Shown here piece by piece: positions 23,315 to 35,824 of a stretch of DNA of 64,000 bases. The translations under genes were made by a program, and so were the position numbers. The DNA is taken from NCBI GenBank assembly GCA_014529385.2, contig CM043966.1:88692587-88756586 (forward strand). Reading direction: 5' to 3'. The notes beneath the pieces are model-generated. The model was not told the origin of the DNA and ran no database searches. It was given only the letters and a program-made list of their open reading frames with translations. Positions within the stretch are counted from its first letter, which is position 1. Each line of letters opens with the position of its first letter. The stretch is from Adiantum capillus-veneris (lineage: Eukaryota; Streptophyta; Polypodiopsida; Polypodiales; Pteridaceae).

Positions 23315-26300
23315 TTATCCTTGAATGTTGATTGAAGATGAGCAAAAGCTCAACTTCTCCTTGTTGACCACCTTTGTAAACATGTCTGTAGGATTTTCAC
23401 TTGTGTGCACCTTTCCTAGCTTTAGTTGTCCCTCTTCCAAAAGAGTGCATATGAAGTGATATCTCACCTCAAAGTGCTTTTTCCTTGAATGAAAGGCTGA
23501 GTTCTTCTCAAGATGGATAGCGCTTTGGCTATCACTGTACAAGACACAATTGTCTTGTTTGAATCTAAGCTCTTCTAAGAATCTGTGAAGCAACAGAATT
23601 TCTTTGCTTGCTCCGTCATTGCTACATACTCTGCTTCCGTGGTAGAAAGTGAGACCACTTTCTGCAGCTTTGAAGCCCAGCTTACTGTTGTGCCTCCAAT
23701 CGTGAACACATAGCCAGTAGTGCTCCTTCGAGTATCTTTGTCACATGCCATATCTGCATCAGCATACCCTTCTAGAAAAATATCAGTTCCTCCAAAATAC
23801 AAAGCATTTGTTGTTGTCCCTTTTAGATACCTAAGTATCCACTTCACAACTTGCCAATGCTGTTTACCTAGGTTGTCCATGAACCTACTCACAACTCCCA
23901 CTGCATGTGCAATAGCTGGCCTTGTCCAGACTATAGCATACATTAGAGAACCTACCATTGCAGCATATGGAACTTTAGACATATAGGCTATCTTTTCTTG
24001 TGTCTTTGGACACATATCCTTCATTAATTTAAAGTGACTAGCCAAAGGTGTAGAACCGTTTTTTCATTTTGCATTGCAAACCTTTCTAGTACCTTCTTGA
24101 TGTAATCCTCTTGAGATAGCTTTATTGTCTTCTTCGTCCTGTCCCTTGATATTTTCATACCAAGTATCCTCTTTGAAGCACCTAAATCTTTCATTGAAAA
24201 AGATTTTGACAGCTCCTCTTTTAGGTCTTTGATGTCCTACATGTTAGCACTTGCAATCAAAATGTCATCAACATACAACATTAGGATGATGAATTTCTCA
24301 TCTCCCAAATTCTTCGTGTAGATGCAGTGATCCGAATTACGTCCCTACTCCTTAAGATTTTACCATCTTCAGGATTCCATAGGCGATACCCAAAGTCACC
24401 TTCTCCATAGCCGATCAAGAAACACTTTTTGGACTTTGCATCTAGCTTTGATCTTAGGATTCTATCTATGTGCATGAAAGCCTCACACCGAAACACTTTG
24501 AGAAATGCATAATTCACCGGTTTACCTATCCATGCCTCTTTTGGAACTCCCCCATCCAATGTTGTTGAGGGTGACCGATTGATTAAGTACACAGACGTAC
24601 TTACAGCTTCCACCCAAAGCTCAAGCGATAGGCCTGCATGTAGCCGCATGCTTTGTGCTCGCTCCATGATTGTCATGTTCATCCTTTCCAAAATCCCATT
24701 TTGTTGAGGTGTCCTTGGGGTTGTCCTTTGCCTCCGAATGCCATTGCTAGCACAAAAGCTTGGCTGCAATATTCGCCTCCATTGTCGGATCTGAGGCATT
24801 TAACCTTGGTATCTGTTTCATTCTCCACAAAGGCTTTTGACCTTTGAAATATGGAAAATACATCGGACATATTCTTCATGACATAAACCCATGTTTTTCT
24901 AGTCGCTTCGTCTATGAATGTTACATAGTACAATGAGCCACCAAGTGATGGTGTACTTTCAGGACCCCAAACATCACAATGAACCAACTCAAGTTTTTTA
25001 TTTTTTCTTTCATTGCTTGATTTTTGAAATTTTACCCTCTTTTGTTTACCATAAACACAATCTTCACAGAATTCTAAGTCCACTTCTTTCAAACCTGGCA
25101 GAAGGTTCTTTGTTTGAAGGATTTGCATTCCTTTGGCACTCATATGCCCAAGCCGGTAGTGCCACACTGCAGTGTCAACTTTTGTAGTTGTTGCACAAGC
25201 TGAAGGTTACGTGCTGACAATACACAAGTAAAGTGTACTGACCTTTTCGCCCTTGGAAACCACCAAAGATCCCTTTGAGATCTTCCACCGTTTGTTTCCG
25301 AATGCAATGTTGTGACCTTCATCGTCCAATTGTCCTGTAGAGATCAAATTTTTCCGAAGAGAAGGAACATGCCTAACATCTTTAAGCTTCCATTCATTTC
25401 CGCTAGCAATTTTGATAGAAACTATACCTTTGCCGACAATATCACAAGCTTCATCATCTCCCAAGTATACATACCCAAAATTACCTTTGATGTAATCTTG
25501 GAAATTTTGCTTGCGTGGTGTCGCATGGAATGAAGCTGCGGAATCTACTGTCCAGGAATTAGACACATTGTCTAATGAGAGAATTAGAGCATCTTGCTCT
25601 ACTTTACCTGCCACATTGGCCTCCGATGTTGGCTTGTTGTCTTGAGACTCGGTCTCCTTCTTCTTCTTGGACTAGCAATCCCTCTTGACATGGCCCTTCT
25701 TGCCGCAGTTCAAACATTCAAGAAATGACTTTGTGCATGACTTGCTCTGTCTTGAGCGATCACGACCCTTTTGATTTTTGAATCTCTTCTTAGGCCTTCC
25801 TCTTGTTTCCACTGACAGTGCAGTACTTGATGATTCTCATGTGCTTCTCCTTCGTATTTCCTCACTTAGGAGAACACCCACAACATCATCAAACTTAAGA
25901 GTATTTGTGCCAGAAATAAAATTACTTACAGCCATCACAAGGCTGTCCCAACTATCCGATAGAGATGATAGTATAAGGAGAGCTTGCACTTCGTCATCGA
26001 AATTGATTTTCACCAATCGAAGTTGACTTATGTTTGTGTTAAATTCATTTAGGTGTTCTGAAACTAAACCATTCTCTGCCATCTTTAGATTGAACAAGCG
26101 CTTCATAAGATATATCTTATTGGATGCCGATGGTTTCTCGTAGAAGTCGTCAAGTGACTTCATCAAGTCCTCCGTGGTCTTCATCTCCAAAACGTTGAAG
26201 GCCACCGTTGACGCCAAGATTAACCGGATTGTTCCCAGTGCCTTTCGATCAAGGACAATCCATGCTTCATCTTCCATCGTTGCGTCTTCTTTGCAAGACC

Positions 26301-26423
26301 GCCTAGTGGCAAATAGAGGTCCTTCTGGTAGAGATAGTCTTCAATCTGCATCTTCCAATGTTGGTAGTTTTTACCGTTGAACTTCCCAATCTTGAGCTTC
26401 CCTTTCTCCACCATAACTCCCAC
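23315..26423 (-). pseudogene. gag-pol remains of copia-1, with internal deletion
   Basis: Order on the - strand is gag, protease, integrase, RT, RNase H, which is the copia order. Gag starts near 26423 (GVMVEKGKLKIGKFNGKNYQ), with a zinc knuckle CLNCGKKGHVKRDC near 25715. The protease reads VDSAASFH instead of DSGAS. Integrase has an HHCC region (HYRLGHMS, CEDCVYGKQ) and the D, D, E motifs HCDVWGP, LRSDNGGEY and NGILERMN. Near 24340 the frame jumps from the end of integrase (ILRSRDV) straight to SDHCIYTKN and LYVDDILIAS, so the first half of RT is missing. By comparison with the intact copia at 37.5-41.5 kb, about 280 codons are gone. RNase H follows (ADADMACDKDTRRSTTGY, STTEAEYVA, YSDSQSAIHL) with frameshifts. 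The element could not retrotranspose by itself. Confidence 0.9.
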
Positions 26424-26471
26424 TCAATTCAAGGAATCCTTTCCTTGAGATAATTTAGCTACGAGCAAACC

Positions 26472-26486
26472 TTGCTCTGATACCAG
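26472..26486 (-). other. Primer binding site (initiator tRNA-Met) of copia-1
   Basis: The - strand reads CTGGTATCAGAGCAA directly after the 5' LTR. TGGTATCAGAGC is the standard complement of the 3' end of plant initiator tRNA-Met. Confidence 0.9.
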
Positions 26487-26487
26487 T

Positions 26488-27218
26488 TGTTAGGAAATAT
26501 GACGTAGCTAAATAGATATTTGAGTAGATTACTTAATGGAGAGAGATAGATTTCACACACAAGATATTGTAGAGTAGATAGAGAGAGAGAGTACACACGA
26601 TATACGTGGTTTACCCAATGTGGGCTATGTCCACGGGAAATCAGCCTCTCAATGGATTTAGTACTTCAAAACAAGAAGTAGTTTACAAAGGGATTATACC
26701 CTTAATGGAGCTCCCACCTTGCTTCACTCTCACCATCTCACACTCACCTTGTTGCATCAAATTCACCTCCTTTTATAGGCCAAAAGGGTCGCCCTCTCTC
26801 ATGAGAGGCAACCATGTGTAGTCGCCCTTGTGTAGATAAGTCCAAATCGGACCCGTCAATCCACCCATGTGTGGCCGCCCTTGAGAAGACAAGTCCGCTT
26901 TTGAATTTTGCCACCGGCCACCGGCCACTAGCCATTGAATTCCGACCACCGACCATCGCCGAACCGGCCAACCAATCGATCGTTTTCCGACCAATTTCCA
27001 ACCGCCGTCTGGCCATAATATTCCATTGAAAAAGGAATATCCCCTAAAGTTGCCCCTGAATTTTGGCTGTGAAAATTTTGATTTCTGGCGAGTGATTTTT
27101 ATTTCCAACGAGTGATTTTCCTTCATGCACGATGGATTCTCCTCATAACTGGGGCCTTACAAATGTGCGTTTTTACCACAAAAAATTACAAGGGGTAAAT
27201 CAGGCTCCATACTTAGTA
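26488..27218 (-). mobile_element. 5' LTR of copia-1
   Basis: Same sequence as 22505-23254, starting TGTTAGGAAATATGACG and ending CATACTTAGTA (the terminal CA is mutated). Differences include a missing piece near 26760 and several point changes, so the insertion is not recent. The next bases, GCCCT, look like the target duplication. Confidence 0.9.
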
Positions 27219-29050
27219 GCCCTTTAATTGGTCATGCTTCTGACGGGGACTCTTGATAAAGAGGACTATACATCTCTTTTGGGGGATAGATTTTCCATTC
27301 CTTAAAAGGGTTGGCCGTTAACTATCAGTAAAGATGGTGAAGGTAGTATCTTGGGACTACATGATTCTGATTTTATCAACAATGCAAAGAAGCTGATTAG
27401 TCCTCTTGACAATGTTGGCAAAAGACTTGTCCTTGGTAAGGACATTGTAACCTTGAGTTACATTGATTTTGTATACAATTGTTTCAAGGTAGACGTGCAT
27501 GGATTACAAGAAGGATATGTGGAGAGGAAGGATAGACAGAATTGGAGATCAGCACAAAGAATAGCTGGAAGAAAAGTGGAAGGTTGTTCAAAAGTAATGC
27601 ATAGTGGAGGTGCATTTCAACATCAAAGAACAGTGGGAACAAAGATGTGTCTATCAATAGTGGCAACATATATTGACATATTTTTGTCTCTGAGTCTCTC
27701 TTTGTACAAGAGAGTGAAATTTGCTGGCAAGGTTTCTTTTTTTTTTTAGGTACTCCTAGTGTTAATATCTAGGTCTATGTGAAGCACAAATTAATTTCTA
27801 GTTTGACGTGTTGTCTCTTTAGGATCTAGCAAATATGGATCATGAACCAAACCACATACACTCTAAAGGAAAACTTCATTAGCAAAGAGACATTTGTAGA
27901 TATCCAACTATCTTTCATTTTTCCGTTCTTCTTATCAAAATATTTTGAGACAAGTTTTCTCATCTAGAAGTTACTCTCTCGTCAACGGGGTCAGCCACTT
28001 GTGAGAATTTCTTCAGTAAAGTTGGGGGTATGACTAGAATGAAAGGTGCTACATTGGGGCTAATCTACTAAGTAGTGAAGGGACATTGAACAGAATTGCT
28101 GAGATGCAATCTTGTTCAACTCTTGTTTTTCTAGCAGCTCACTTAAAGAAATAAAGCATATGGGCTACTATGAATCATACACATGGTGTGTCCATGGATG
28201 ATCTTGGTGACTATACATCCGTATCTAAAGAAGAGTATGTAATACAAGCAATGAGTGTTTATGAAAAGCTAGGCCTAAAAGATGATTCTTCATGTTGTGC
28301 TTTAGGGGAGGAGAAAGATCTTCTGGATCTCTTTACTCAAAGTATGGAGCATGAGTTTGCTGGTGAGGAAGATACTGATGGCATTTATCCAGGGATGATC
28401 GAAGATTTAAGTGAAGAGATAGAAGTTGAGGATGATGAGTTAATTGTGGCTGAGTGTGAGTTACGCCATGTCCTGGATTTTGTTGTTGATGAAGAGCAAA
28501 AGATTCAGAACTCACTATCACCTTTTGTAGAGGTTGAGGGCAAAAAGATATGCCAAAGTACTCTTGTGAGTCAACTGAATGGAAATATTAGTCTATCCCA
28601 AGGATAGACTCACAAGGGTAAAAAGTGGGGTCTATTATACATTTGATACAAAGGTCAAGTTTCAAACAAGAACTTGTCGTGTGATAGGCTCTGATTGTGA
28701 TGTCGTATTTGAAATCTCATCTTTCAAGGAGAATTCAAGGTGTGAGAGGAAAGCAAAGCTGGGAAGAACTAATGAAGGTGTAGCTAAAGGTACTTGGTCC
28801 TTAGGAAGGAGATGAGAGGTCATATTGATCTTCTTGATCATCCTACTAATGTACATATACATCTAGTGTGGTACCAAAAGGAAAAGGGTACACGATACTA
28901 CAAATATAATCTTGTGGACAACCAATGCGTACCCTTGAAATCCATAATCTCCTTGAAAATTGAACATACAATCATGGTTTCCTTCCTACATAAGGTTGTG
29001 TGGGTAATAAGAGGCAGTCAGGGATTTATTTTGGGTGAGCATTTCATGGT
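27219..29050 (+). pseudogene. Decayed conserved ORF of unknown function, 3' part (right of the copia insertion)
   Basis: Continues the protein split at 22504: after one copy of the target duplication is removed, the reading frame runs from KGMVDP directly into LIGHASDGDS. Further blocks: LGLHDSDFINNAKKLISPLD, LGKDIVTLSYIDFVY, RKDRQNWRSAQRI, GSATCENFFSKVGGMT near 27990, an acidic region at 28300-28500 (DGIYPGMIEDLSEEIEVEDD), then KSGVYYTFDTKVKFQTRTCR and RYYKYNLVDNQCVPLKSI. Several frameshifts and stops separate these blocks. No catalytic motif was recognised. It is either an old gene family or the coding part of a poorly known transposon. Confidence 0.5.
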
Positions 29051-29059
29051 GAGCTAACA

Positions 29060-30430
29060 CTATTTTTGGAATCGAATGAGCAAATTCCAAAACGATTCCA
29101 GAGAGAGAATAGAGTGAGAGAGGGAGAGAGGATATGTGATGAGGAAAATGGGAGGAGAGGGAATACATTCCAAAAAGACCATTCTAATCTATGGATAGAG
29201 AGGCATGTAAAGAGATATTGAATAAAAGAAAAATAGATCATTTGAGACATACATATTCTTTGCAACAAAACTCATAATCCTCCATTCTGTACCCACTATA
29301 CAGTTAGATCAAAATGTATGGTTTACACCTTCTTGGAATTAGGAAAATGAGCATGATCTTTAATTGAGAGCTTGTACATACAAACTAGTAAACACTTGAC
29401 CTAAACATAGTTGAATTTTTTATTTTTAGAATCTTAAGCACAACTTTACTTCAACTATAAATGTTTTGAATCAAATTTGGATCAAAATTGACACCCTCAA
29501 ATCTTTGCCATAATTTTTATGATCACTTTAATAAATTAAAAAATTGGAAATCTTTGCACCTATTAAATCACATGGGCTAGAAGACATTAAATCACTTAGC
29601 CTAGCATATGTTTTATCACATGGGCCATATGTTTCTAGTTGAAGCACTAAAGTGAACTAAGGATAGTAGATTTGAAAATGCAAGCTAGGCAGGTCCAAGG
29701 AAGAATATCTTGACCTACCTAGGGATTGATGTCACAGCAGGGGGCGCTTTTTTGAGATAGGGGGCTACTTGGGAAGTTAGGCGGTTGTTGAGTACAAGCC
29801 CTACTTGCCTGAAAACTATAAACAGGCCCCTAGTCTTCACAATCTTCTACAGACTCCAAGACCCTGGAAAATTCTCTCTAGCTTAGAGAAAGTCTTCCCA
29901 AAAATCACTAAGAGAGCAAGAAACTTCAAGTGATTAAGCAATATAATCATTTCTAATCACAATAGATTAGTGAAAGGCATATTAGTTTAGGTTTAGTTTT
30001 ACTATTATATTATAAATTAGGAGAGATTAGACTTCTCTCTATTGACAATTATCTTCATTATATATTATTAAACTACCAAATATTTATTTTTGCGTAAGAA
30101 TAGTAATTTATATAATTATTATCCTAAATTAGGACTAAAATGAATTGCTTAATTTTAGATTTAAATAAGAGAAAATATACCGCATTAACTTAGATAATTG
30201 TGAACTAATTTTCAAAACTTCCACACACTATTAGAAAGCTATGAAAATTATATCAAACTTATCTTCCTAAGTTTGGTATTTATTAGAGTAGAAAATATCA
30301 ATGTTTTTAAGCTTGTAATTAATGAGAAACTTTAGCAATATAGCTTAAAAAATCATGAGGTAGTATCAGAGAAGATTTATACTATTAATAAGCCGTGATA
30401 ACTATCCGAAAAATATCTTATTAGTTTTGA
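29060..30430. other. AT-rich interval without recognisable gene
   Basis: Short ORFs only. The segment near 29720-29900 is less AT-rich and could be part of an LTR or a leader, but no partner copy or boundary was found. Confidence 0.4.
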
Positions 30431-30439
30431 TAAGTATTA

Positions 30440-30885
30440 CTCTCTATTTATCATAGAAAACGAAAGTGGATAATTAGTAAATCAACTTAGAAACTCATAA
30501 GATAGTTTTTAGAATTTGAATATACTTTTTGATAAAAATATTATTATTGGATGATCAATTTTACTAATTACTATATCAAAAGTCACTATTTTTAGCAAAG
30601 AATAAAAAAAAGATATTTAAATAATCAACTTGGAAACTATAAGATAATTTTTTGGAGTTAAGATAAACTATTGGAAGCTTGTAAACTATTAGGATTTTCT
30701 ACTAATTAGGATGTTTGAAATTCTTTTTTTAGCAAAAAATAAAGGGGATAATTAGTAAATCAATTTAGAAACTTAATTATAAGATAATTTTATAGTTGGG
30801 ATTCATTGTTTAACACCTATGATAAAAATATTCTTATTGAATAATTAATTTTACCAACTATTATGTCTAAAATTCTCTATTTAAG
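30440..30885. repeat. Three degenerate copies of an AT-rich repeat, period about 137 bp
   Basis: The motif ATAATTAGTAAATCAACTTAGAAACT-like starts near 30475, 30613 and 30748. Each copy is followed by ATAAGATA(A/G)TTTTT and, further on, GATAAAAATATT. No coding content. Confidence 0.65.
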
Positions 30886-31508
30886 TAAAACCAGGCAACT
30901 CTCAGGTTTCCTCTTGGTAAGATTTGTGTGTGGAGTGCTGGGACCATCCATGTGCCCCACACCATTTCCCACAACATCTTTATGGTGCAAAAGTTGGCAC
31001 TTGTAGACCAACAATTATTGTTGGACAAGTTCAATGACAAGAATAGGGTATAAGTTGAGAGGGAACTTTCTGGCAAGGCAATGAACCAATCAAGGAAGCT
31101 ATATTAGGTCTAAGGGGACGTGTCTATAAAGTTTGGTCATGATCTGACAAGGTATCAAAACCACAATACATCATGTATCAGGTAATAAAAACTACAACAA
31201 ATTAGTTCAAACAGGTTCACTATGTCTAACAACACTCTACTTGCAGACGTGTAGTAAGAACTTGAAATGCTTACACTTGATTGAAAGAGAAGGAGAAGAG
31301 GAACATAATGCAAGTTTCAATATCAAAATGGAATTACCCATCCAAGAGATAAGCTGATTATATAAATTTGGAGTTGCTTGGTCACTTTGAGCGTACATAC
31401 ACATAGCTCCTCTTTTCTAAAGATAATCCTCCTTTCATACTAAGGTTATTGTCTTTTATACCGAGGACTTTCTAAATGGCCAGTGTCCAGGCTCACATGG
31501 GCCTTTAT

Positions 31509-31866
31509 TGTTAGGGTTTTAAACCTACTTTCATCCTATGCCTATAGGAACAACTCCTTATGGTGCTACTCTCATACTCTAGTGGGAAACCTAGAACCTC
31601 AATTGCATGCCACTTGGAGCAACCACTTGTCTCCTTATGCATACCCGTCTAGGTGGATGCACTAGCATCTTCCACTTTCATCATTTGCATGTACTACTCC
31701 ATCTATACATGGAGAAGCATTGTACAAATTACGCACCTTATCAATCTAGTTATTTTTTCTCTATTTTGTACTTGGATTGCGTACGTGAGTCATTAGATTA
31801 GTGTTAACCTAATGTCCTAATTATGAACATGACTAATCATTATCCCCCTTGAACACAAGCCTTACA
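31509..31866 (+). mobile_element. 5' LTR of a small non-autonomous LTR element
   Basis: Starts TGTTAGGGTTTTAAAC and ends GCCTTACA. It matches 33130-33968 except for an extra block inside the latter. The flanking TTTAT (31504-31508) pairs with TTTAC after the second LTR as a 5-bp target duplication with one mismatch. Confidence 0.8.
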
Positions 31867-33129
31867 AGTCAGATCGCCAATGTAAGAGTCATTACAATTA
31901 TTGTCAAAATTATCATTGTAAATTAATATCATTTATTATCTCCTTCTACACGTATTTGAAGATATTAGATAGCACACAAGCTAGGTGTCATAGTGTGAGT
32001 ACTTTGAGCATTTAATAGGGATTTATTTTTTTAAAAGTTTTTTTGTGGTGAAGGACAAGTGGAGGCCTGCATGTTTTTTTTCTTTAACGAATCGAAATAT
32101 CACTTCAAGGAGGTCTTGCATGTCACTACATGTGAGCTTCCACTTGCTGCCAATGTTTGAGATCTTTGCACTCACCTAAAAACTACACGAGGTCTCAACT
32201 TGCATCCTAGTGTGCTCTCATCGTCTCAGGCTGAAGGTAAGTGATGGAAGATTATTATTGGTGCACCAACATTATCGCTTTCACTCGCGTAGCAAGGGAA
32301 ATGCCCATTGCACTCATTTTGTGCTACTTAACACATTGTTGTGAGCATCTACAGTTGCAAAGCAATTTCAAGTCTTTATTCTTGCGGTCAGCATCAGTAG
32401 GAGTCTGCATCTGCAACATTTCCTGCACTCGCGGTTCCTATATTTTCTATCCATGCAACCAACCCTTACACGTGCCTTGCAGATCCGTCTCCTGCCCTGA
32501 GCCCTCAGTCCTCGGCTATCTACATTTCCACCTGCTACAGCCCATAGCACTACCGATCTGCCCTGTCATAGTGCAAGTCCATCTGCATAATCTATCACCA
32601 TCAACTCCCTCAATGGCCTCACCTTGCACTCGCCATCTCTGGAGGCTCATTAAACAGCGTCTCCATTTGTGGACCTTGCCAAATGAGGCAGTAGACCTTG
32701 CAGATGGCCGTTGGTGCACCACACATGATGAGCACCACACTTGACATGTCTTTTTGCATTACAACATTAGCCAAGACGGCTGCATCCACTCAAGAATGGG
32801 CCAATGATACAATAAATGAAAACAATGTCAATGACTAGCATCATCACTAGCATGACAATTATGACATGATCAACGAGAGTCACATCACACAAAGGATGTA
32901 CAATTAATCCCTTCACACTAAATTTACCCTAAAAACCCATGCATAGATGTATCCAAGTGTGAACCCAAGCATAGTGCATATAATTAGAACCACGTCTTGA
33001 TGAGTCCAAATGTGAACTCATTCCTATTCCTAAATATGTCATAGTGAACCATGAGCTAATGTATCCATTAAGAACTAGCCATGATGTATCCATGCATTGC
33101 TAGGATGAAATCAGGTTTAAGGGGGCGAT
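31867..33129 (+). mobile_element. Internal region of the small non-autonomous LTR element
   Basis: About 1.26 kb with no gag or pol motif, which fits a TRIM/LARD-type non-autonomous element. It ends in TTTAAGGGGGCGAT directly before the second LTR; this purine run is a good polypurine tract and sets the + orientation. A standard tRNA-Met PBS is not visible after the first LTR. A 167-codon ORF at 32241-32744 is rich in H, C and L and has no known domain, so I do not call it a gene. Confidence 0.65.
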
Positions 33130-33968
33130 TGTTAGGGTTTTAAACTTACTTCCATCCTATGCCTATGTGAACAACCCCTTATGGTGCTACTCCCACACAC
33201 TCTAGTGAATCATTCCTACACCTAGCATCTCAATTGCATGCCAATTGGAGCATCCACTTGTCTCCTTATGCATACCCATCTAGGTGAATGCACTAGCATC
33301 TGCCAATTCCATCATTTGCATGTACTAATCCATCTATAAATGGAGAAGCATTGCCATACAAATTATGCACCTTATCAATCTAGTTATTTTTTCTTTATTC
33401 ATTAGGGGAATTTTGGACTCTCAAATGGGCCCTATAAGGACTTTGACTTTCTCCCTCTTGTTCAAAACATGCGTACGATAAAATTTTTACAAATGAAATC
33501 AAAACTTTTCGGACCTTATGGATTTAGAATGTACTCATTGAGACCTATACATTGATATATAGCATTCCATTAGATTCCTTATATTCTAGAAGATTTTATT
33601 TTTTGATGTGACAACTCCGTCTTATAAATGGAATCTCTCCCCACATTTCAGCTTCAATGGGTAGGCTATAACTTCTACAAATCAACTCCAAATTTGTCGA
33701 AGTTTGGGGATTTAGAACCTACTTTCTAATATCTTTCCAATGATATGTTGGTTGATAGGGTTTGGACAAAGTGTTTATGTACTTCACCGGGTTGTCCACG
33801 TTGGACAAGAGAGGCAAAGTCAAACCTCCTTATAGGGCCCCTTTGAGAGTCCAAATTTTCCCTGATGTTGTACTTGAATTGCTTATGCCAGTCATGAGAT
33901 TAGTGTTAACGTAATGTCCTAATTATGAACGTGACTAATCATTATCCCCCTTGAACACGGGCCTTACA
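33130..33968 (+). mobile_element. 3' LTR of the small element, interrupted by a foldback insertion
   Basis: The outer parts (33130-33399 and 33868-33968) match the 5' LTR. The joint CTTTATT|TTGTACTTG corresponds to CTCTATTTTGTACTTG in the other LTR. Confidence 0.8.
33400..33867. mobile_element. MITE-like inverted-repeat insertion inside the 3' LTR
   Basis: About 468 bp. The left end CATTAGGGGAATTTTGGACT and the reverse complement of the right end, CATCAGGGAAAATTTGGACT, match, and pairing continues for about 50 bp through GGGCCCTATAAGGA. It is absent from the other LTR, which proves a later insertion. There is no transposase. No clear target duplication beyond TT is visible, so the superfamily is open. 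Confidence 0.75.
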
Positions 33969-35820
33969 TTTACAAACATCATGAAAGAATTACAACTCAC
34001 ATAATATATCTGCTACTCTGGAATCCGGATTTACATATAGTATAGCTACACCATCCTGGAAAAATAATAGAGTATAAATGTATTAAAAATGTGATGTCCA
34101 ACTAGGTGAGCGTCCATGTGCTAAAATGGCCAAACATTCACCCTTTCCTAGCTCGTGTCATCCCTTGACACAACCATGTGAAATTTGGTTGTTAGGGTTG
34201 TCTTTACCTTACTCTTTAAGGCTGGTCTTTTGCTCTAAAATTTCTTTGTAGCTGATGAGACTCCCCCCTTCCTCTAGTGGTCCAAATGTTCTATGTTCTC
34301 ATTAAGACGTGATTTGGGCTTCTATTGCTAACAAAATTTTGCATTTTACTATGCATTCTCCTTTTAGTTACCACTTTTTGTAGTGAAGATGCCTATTGGT
34401 GCTGCCTGCCATTATGAAAGCCTCTTTGGATAGTTGACTTTATGATGGATCTTGACTTTGAGTTCCACTACAATGTGAGTTCTTTACACATATTTTACCA
34501 ACTTTGAAGCATTGTGTGAGCTCCTTATTATTATTGTTTTGATAGTTGTCTCACTGAAATTGTCACCAACAGTGTTGTAGGCCATTTCCTTGACTTGCCA
34601 TTGTTTAATGAAGCTTTGTTGTTGTCCTTGAAGATAAGAGTTTCTCTTGACAATCATGGTTGAGTCTTGCAGATGCTTCTCTAATTCTTTGATGAATTAT
34701 TTGGGTAGCACCTAATTTGGAATGAACATATACAAGAGATTTATGATCATTGTTTCTAGAGTAGGGTCTAAAACTTGAATGACCAAAGGGAAAAAATCCG
34801 GTGGGAAAAAAGTGCCCTTGGCATACGCTCTTATTGGAGTTGAGTAGTTGGAATTTAAGTACGTGTTCATGCAAAATGAGTTCTTGGAGGAAAAAAACAA
34901 AGAGTGTTAAATGAAAGTGTCAATTATGGGACACTCTATATGCATTTTGTCAATCAAAAGTATGCCATGTGAAAGATGGAGTTGATGAGTGCTTCAAGAA
35001 ACAAATGTATAACATGTAACATCAAAGGATGTTGCAATAGCTTCCATGTTTCTAAGAAGGGTTCTCAATGTGGAAGCTTATCCACTCATACCTCACTATG
35101 CTTAGTGTGTGTTCATCCTTCACTTCACTAGACTCAAAATAGATAGACTCACTTATACCAACATGAGCAACACAATGCAAATATGCTCAACTCTCTCAAC
35201 TTAAGTAGTACCTAGAATAGCTAAGACTTTGAGACCACATAGAATATTACTTGAAGCTTTGAGACTATGGCCTCGCTCATTGAGTGGATTATCTACTTGC
35301 CTTTGACTCTTATGCCATGTGATTTTAGTGGCAACTTGGATGTACATGTTCAAGGCTAGAAACCCAATTCCATAGGTTCTTGAGATTAACCCTCTTTCAT
35401 TGTTTTGGTCTTTGGATACCACCATTTTGTCCAGTAGGTTGGCGTACTTTTTCTCTTTTTGATTTGTTTATCGTCTGTTGATAGTGCTTTGTGAATCGGG
35501 CTCTACACTTGTAGTAGATTGGTGGATCCTTTAAGTGTAGTAGATTGATGGAGCCTTTTCTTTATCTCCTGACAACAACTCGTCTAGGAATCCTTGTAAA
35601 AAATGAAATAAGAGGATGTGTTGTTAGTATTGCAAGGCTTAGTCACTTGATAAAGCAATTTCCTAAGTTGAATGAAAAAGAAACAAAATAAGAAAGAGAT
35701 TAGATCTTCTACTCGTACAACTATTGTAAAACCTTTTATAAATGGAGATTGTGATGATGATGTAGATATATAATGGGCCATTAGTTTAGGATTTACTTAT
35801 GATCCTTCTATCCATGATGT
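33969..35820. other. Interval without recognisable gene
   Basis: Only short ORFs and no clear repeats. The 5' LTR and gag of the following copia relic should lie here if they survive, but I could not find a match to the 3' LTR at 44669-44898. Confidence 0.4.
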
Positions 35821-35824
35821 ATGT

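Noticed and set aside
32241-32744. A 167-codon ORF inside the small LTR element
   Set aside because: Composition is low in charged residues and rich in H, C and L, with no domain and no homologous frame elsewhere in the window; treated as chance.
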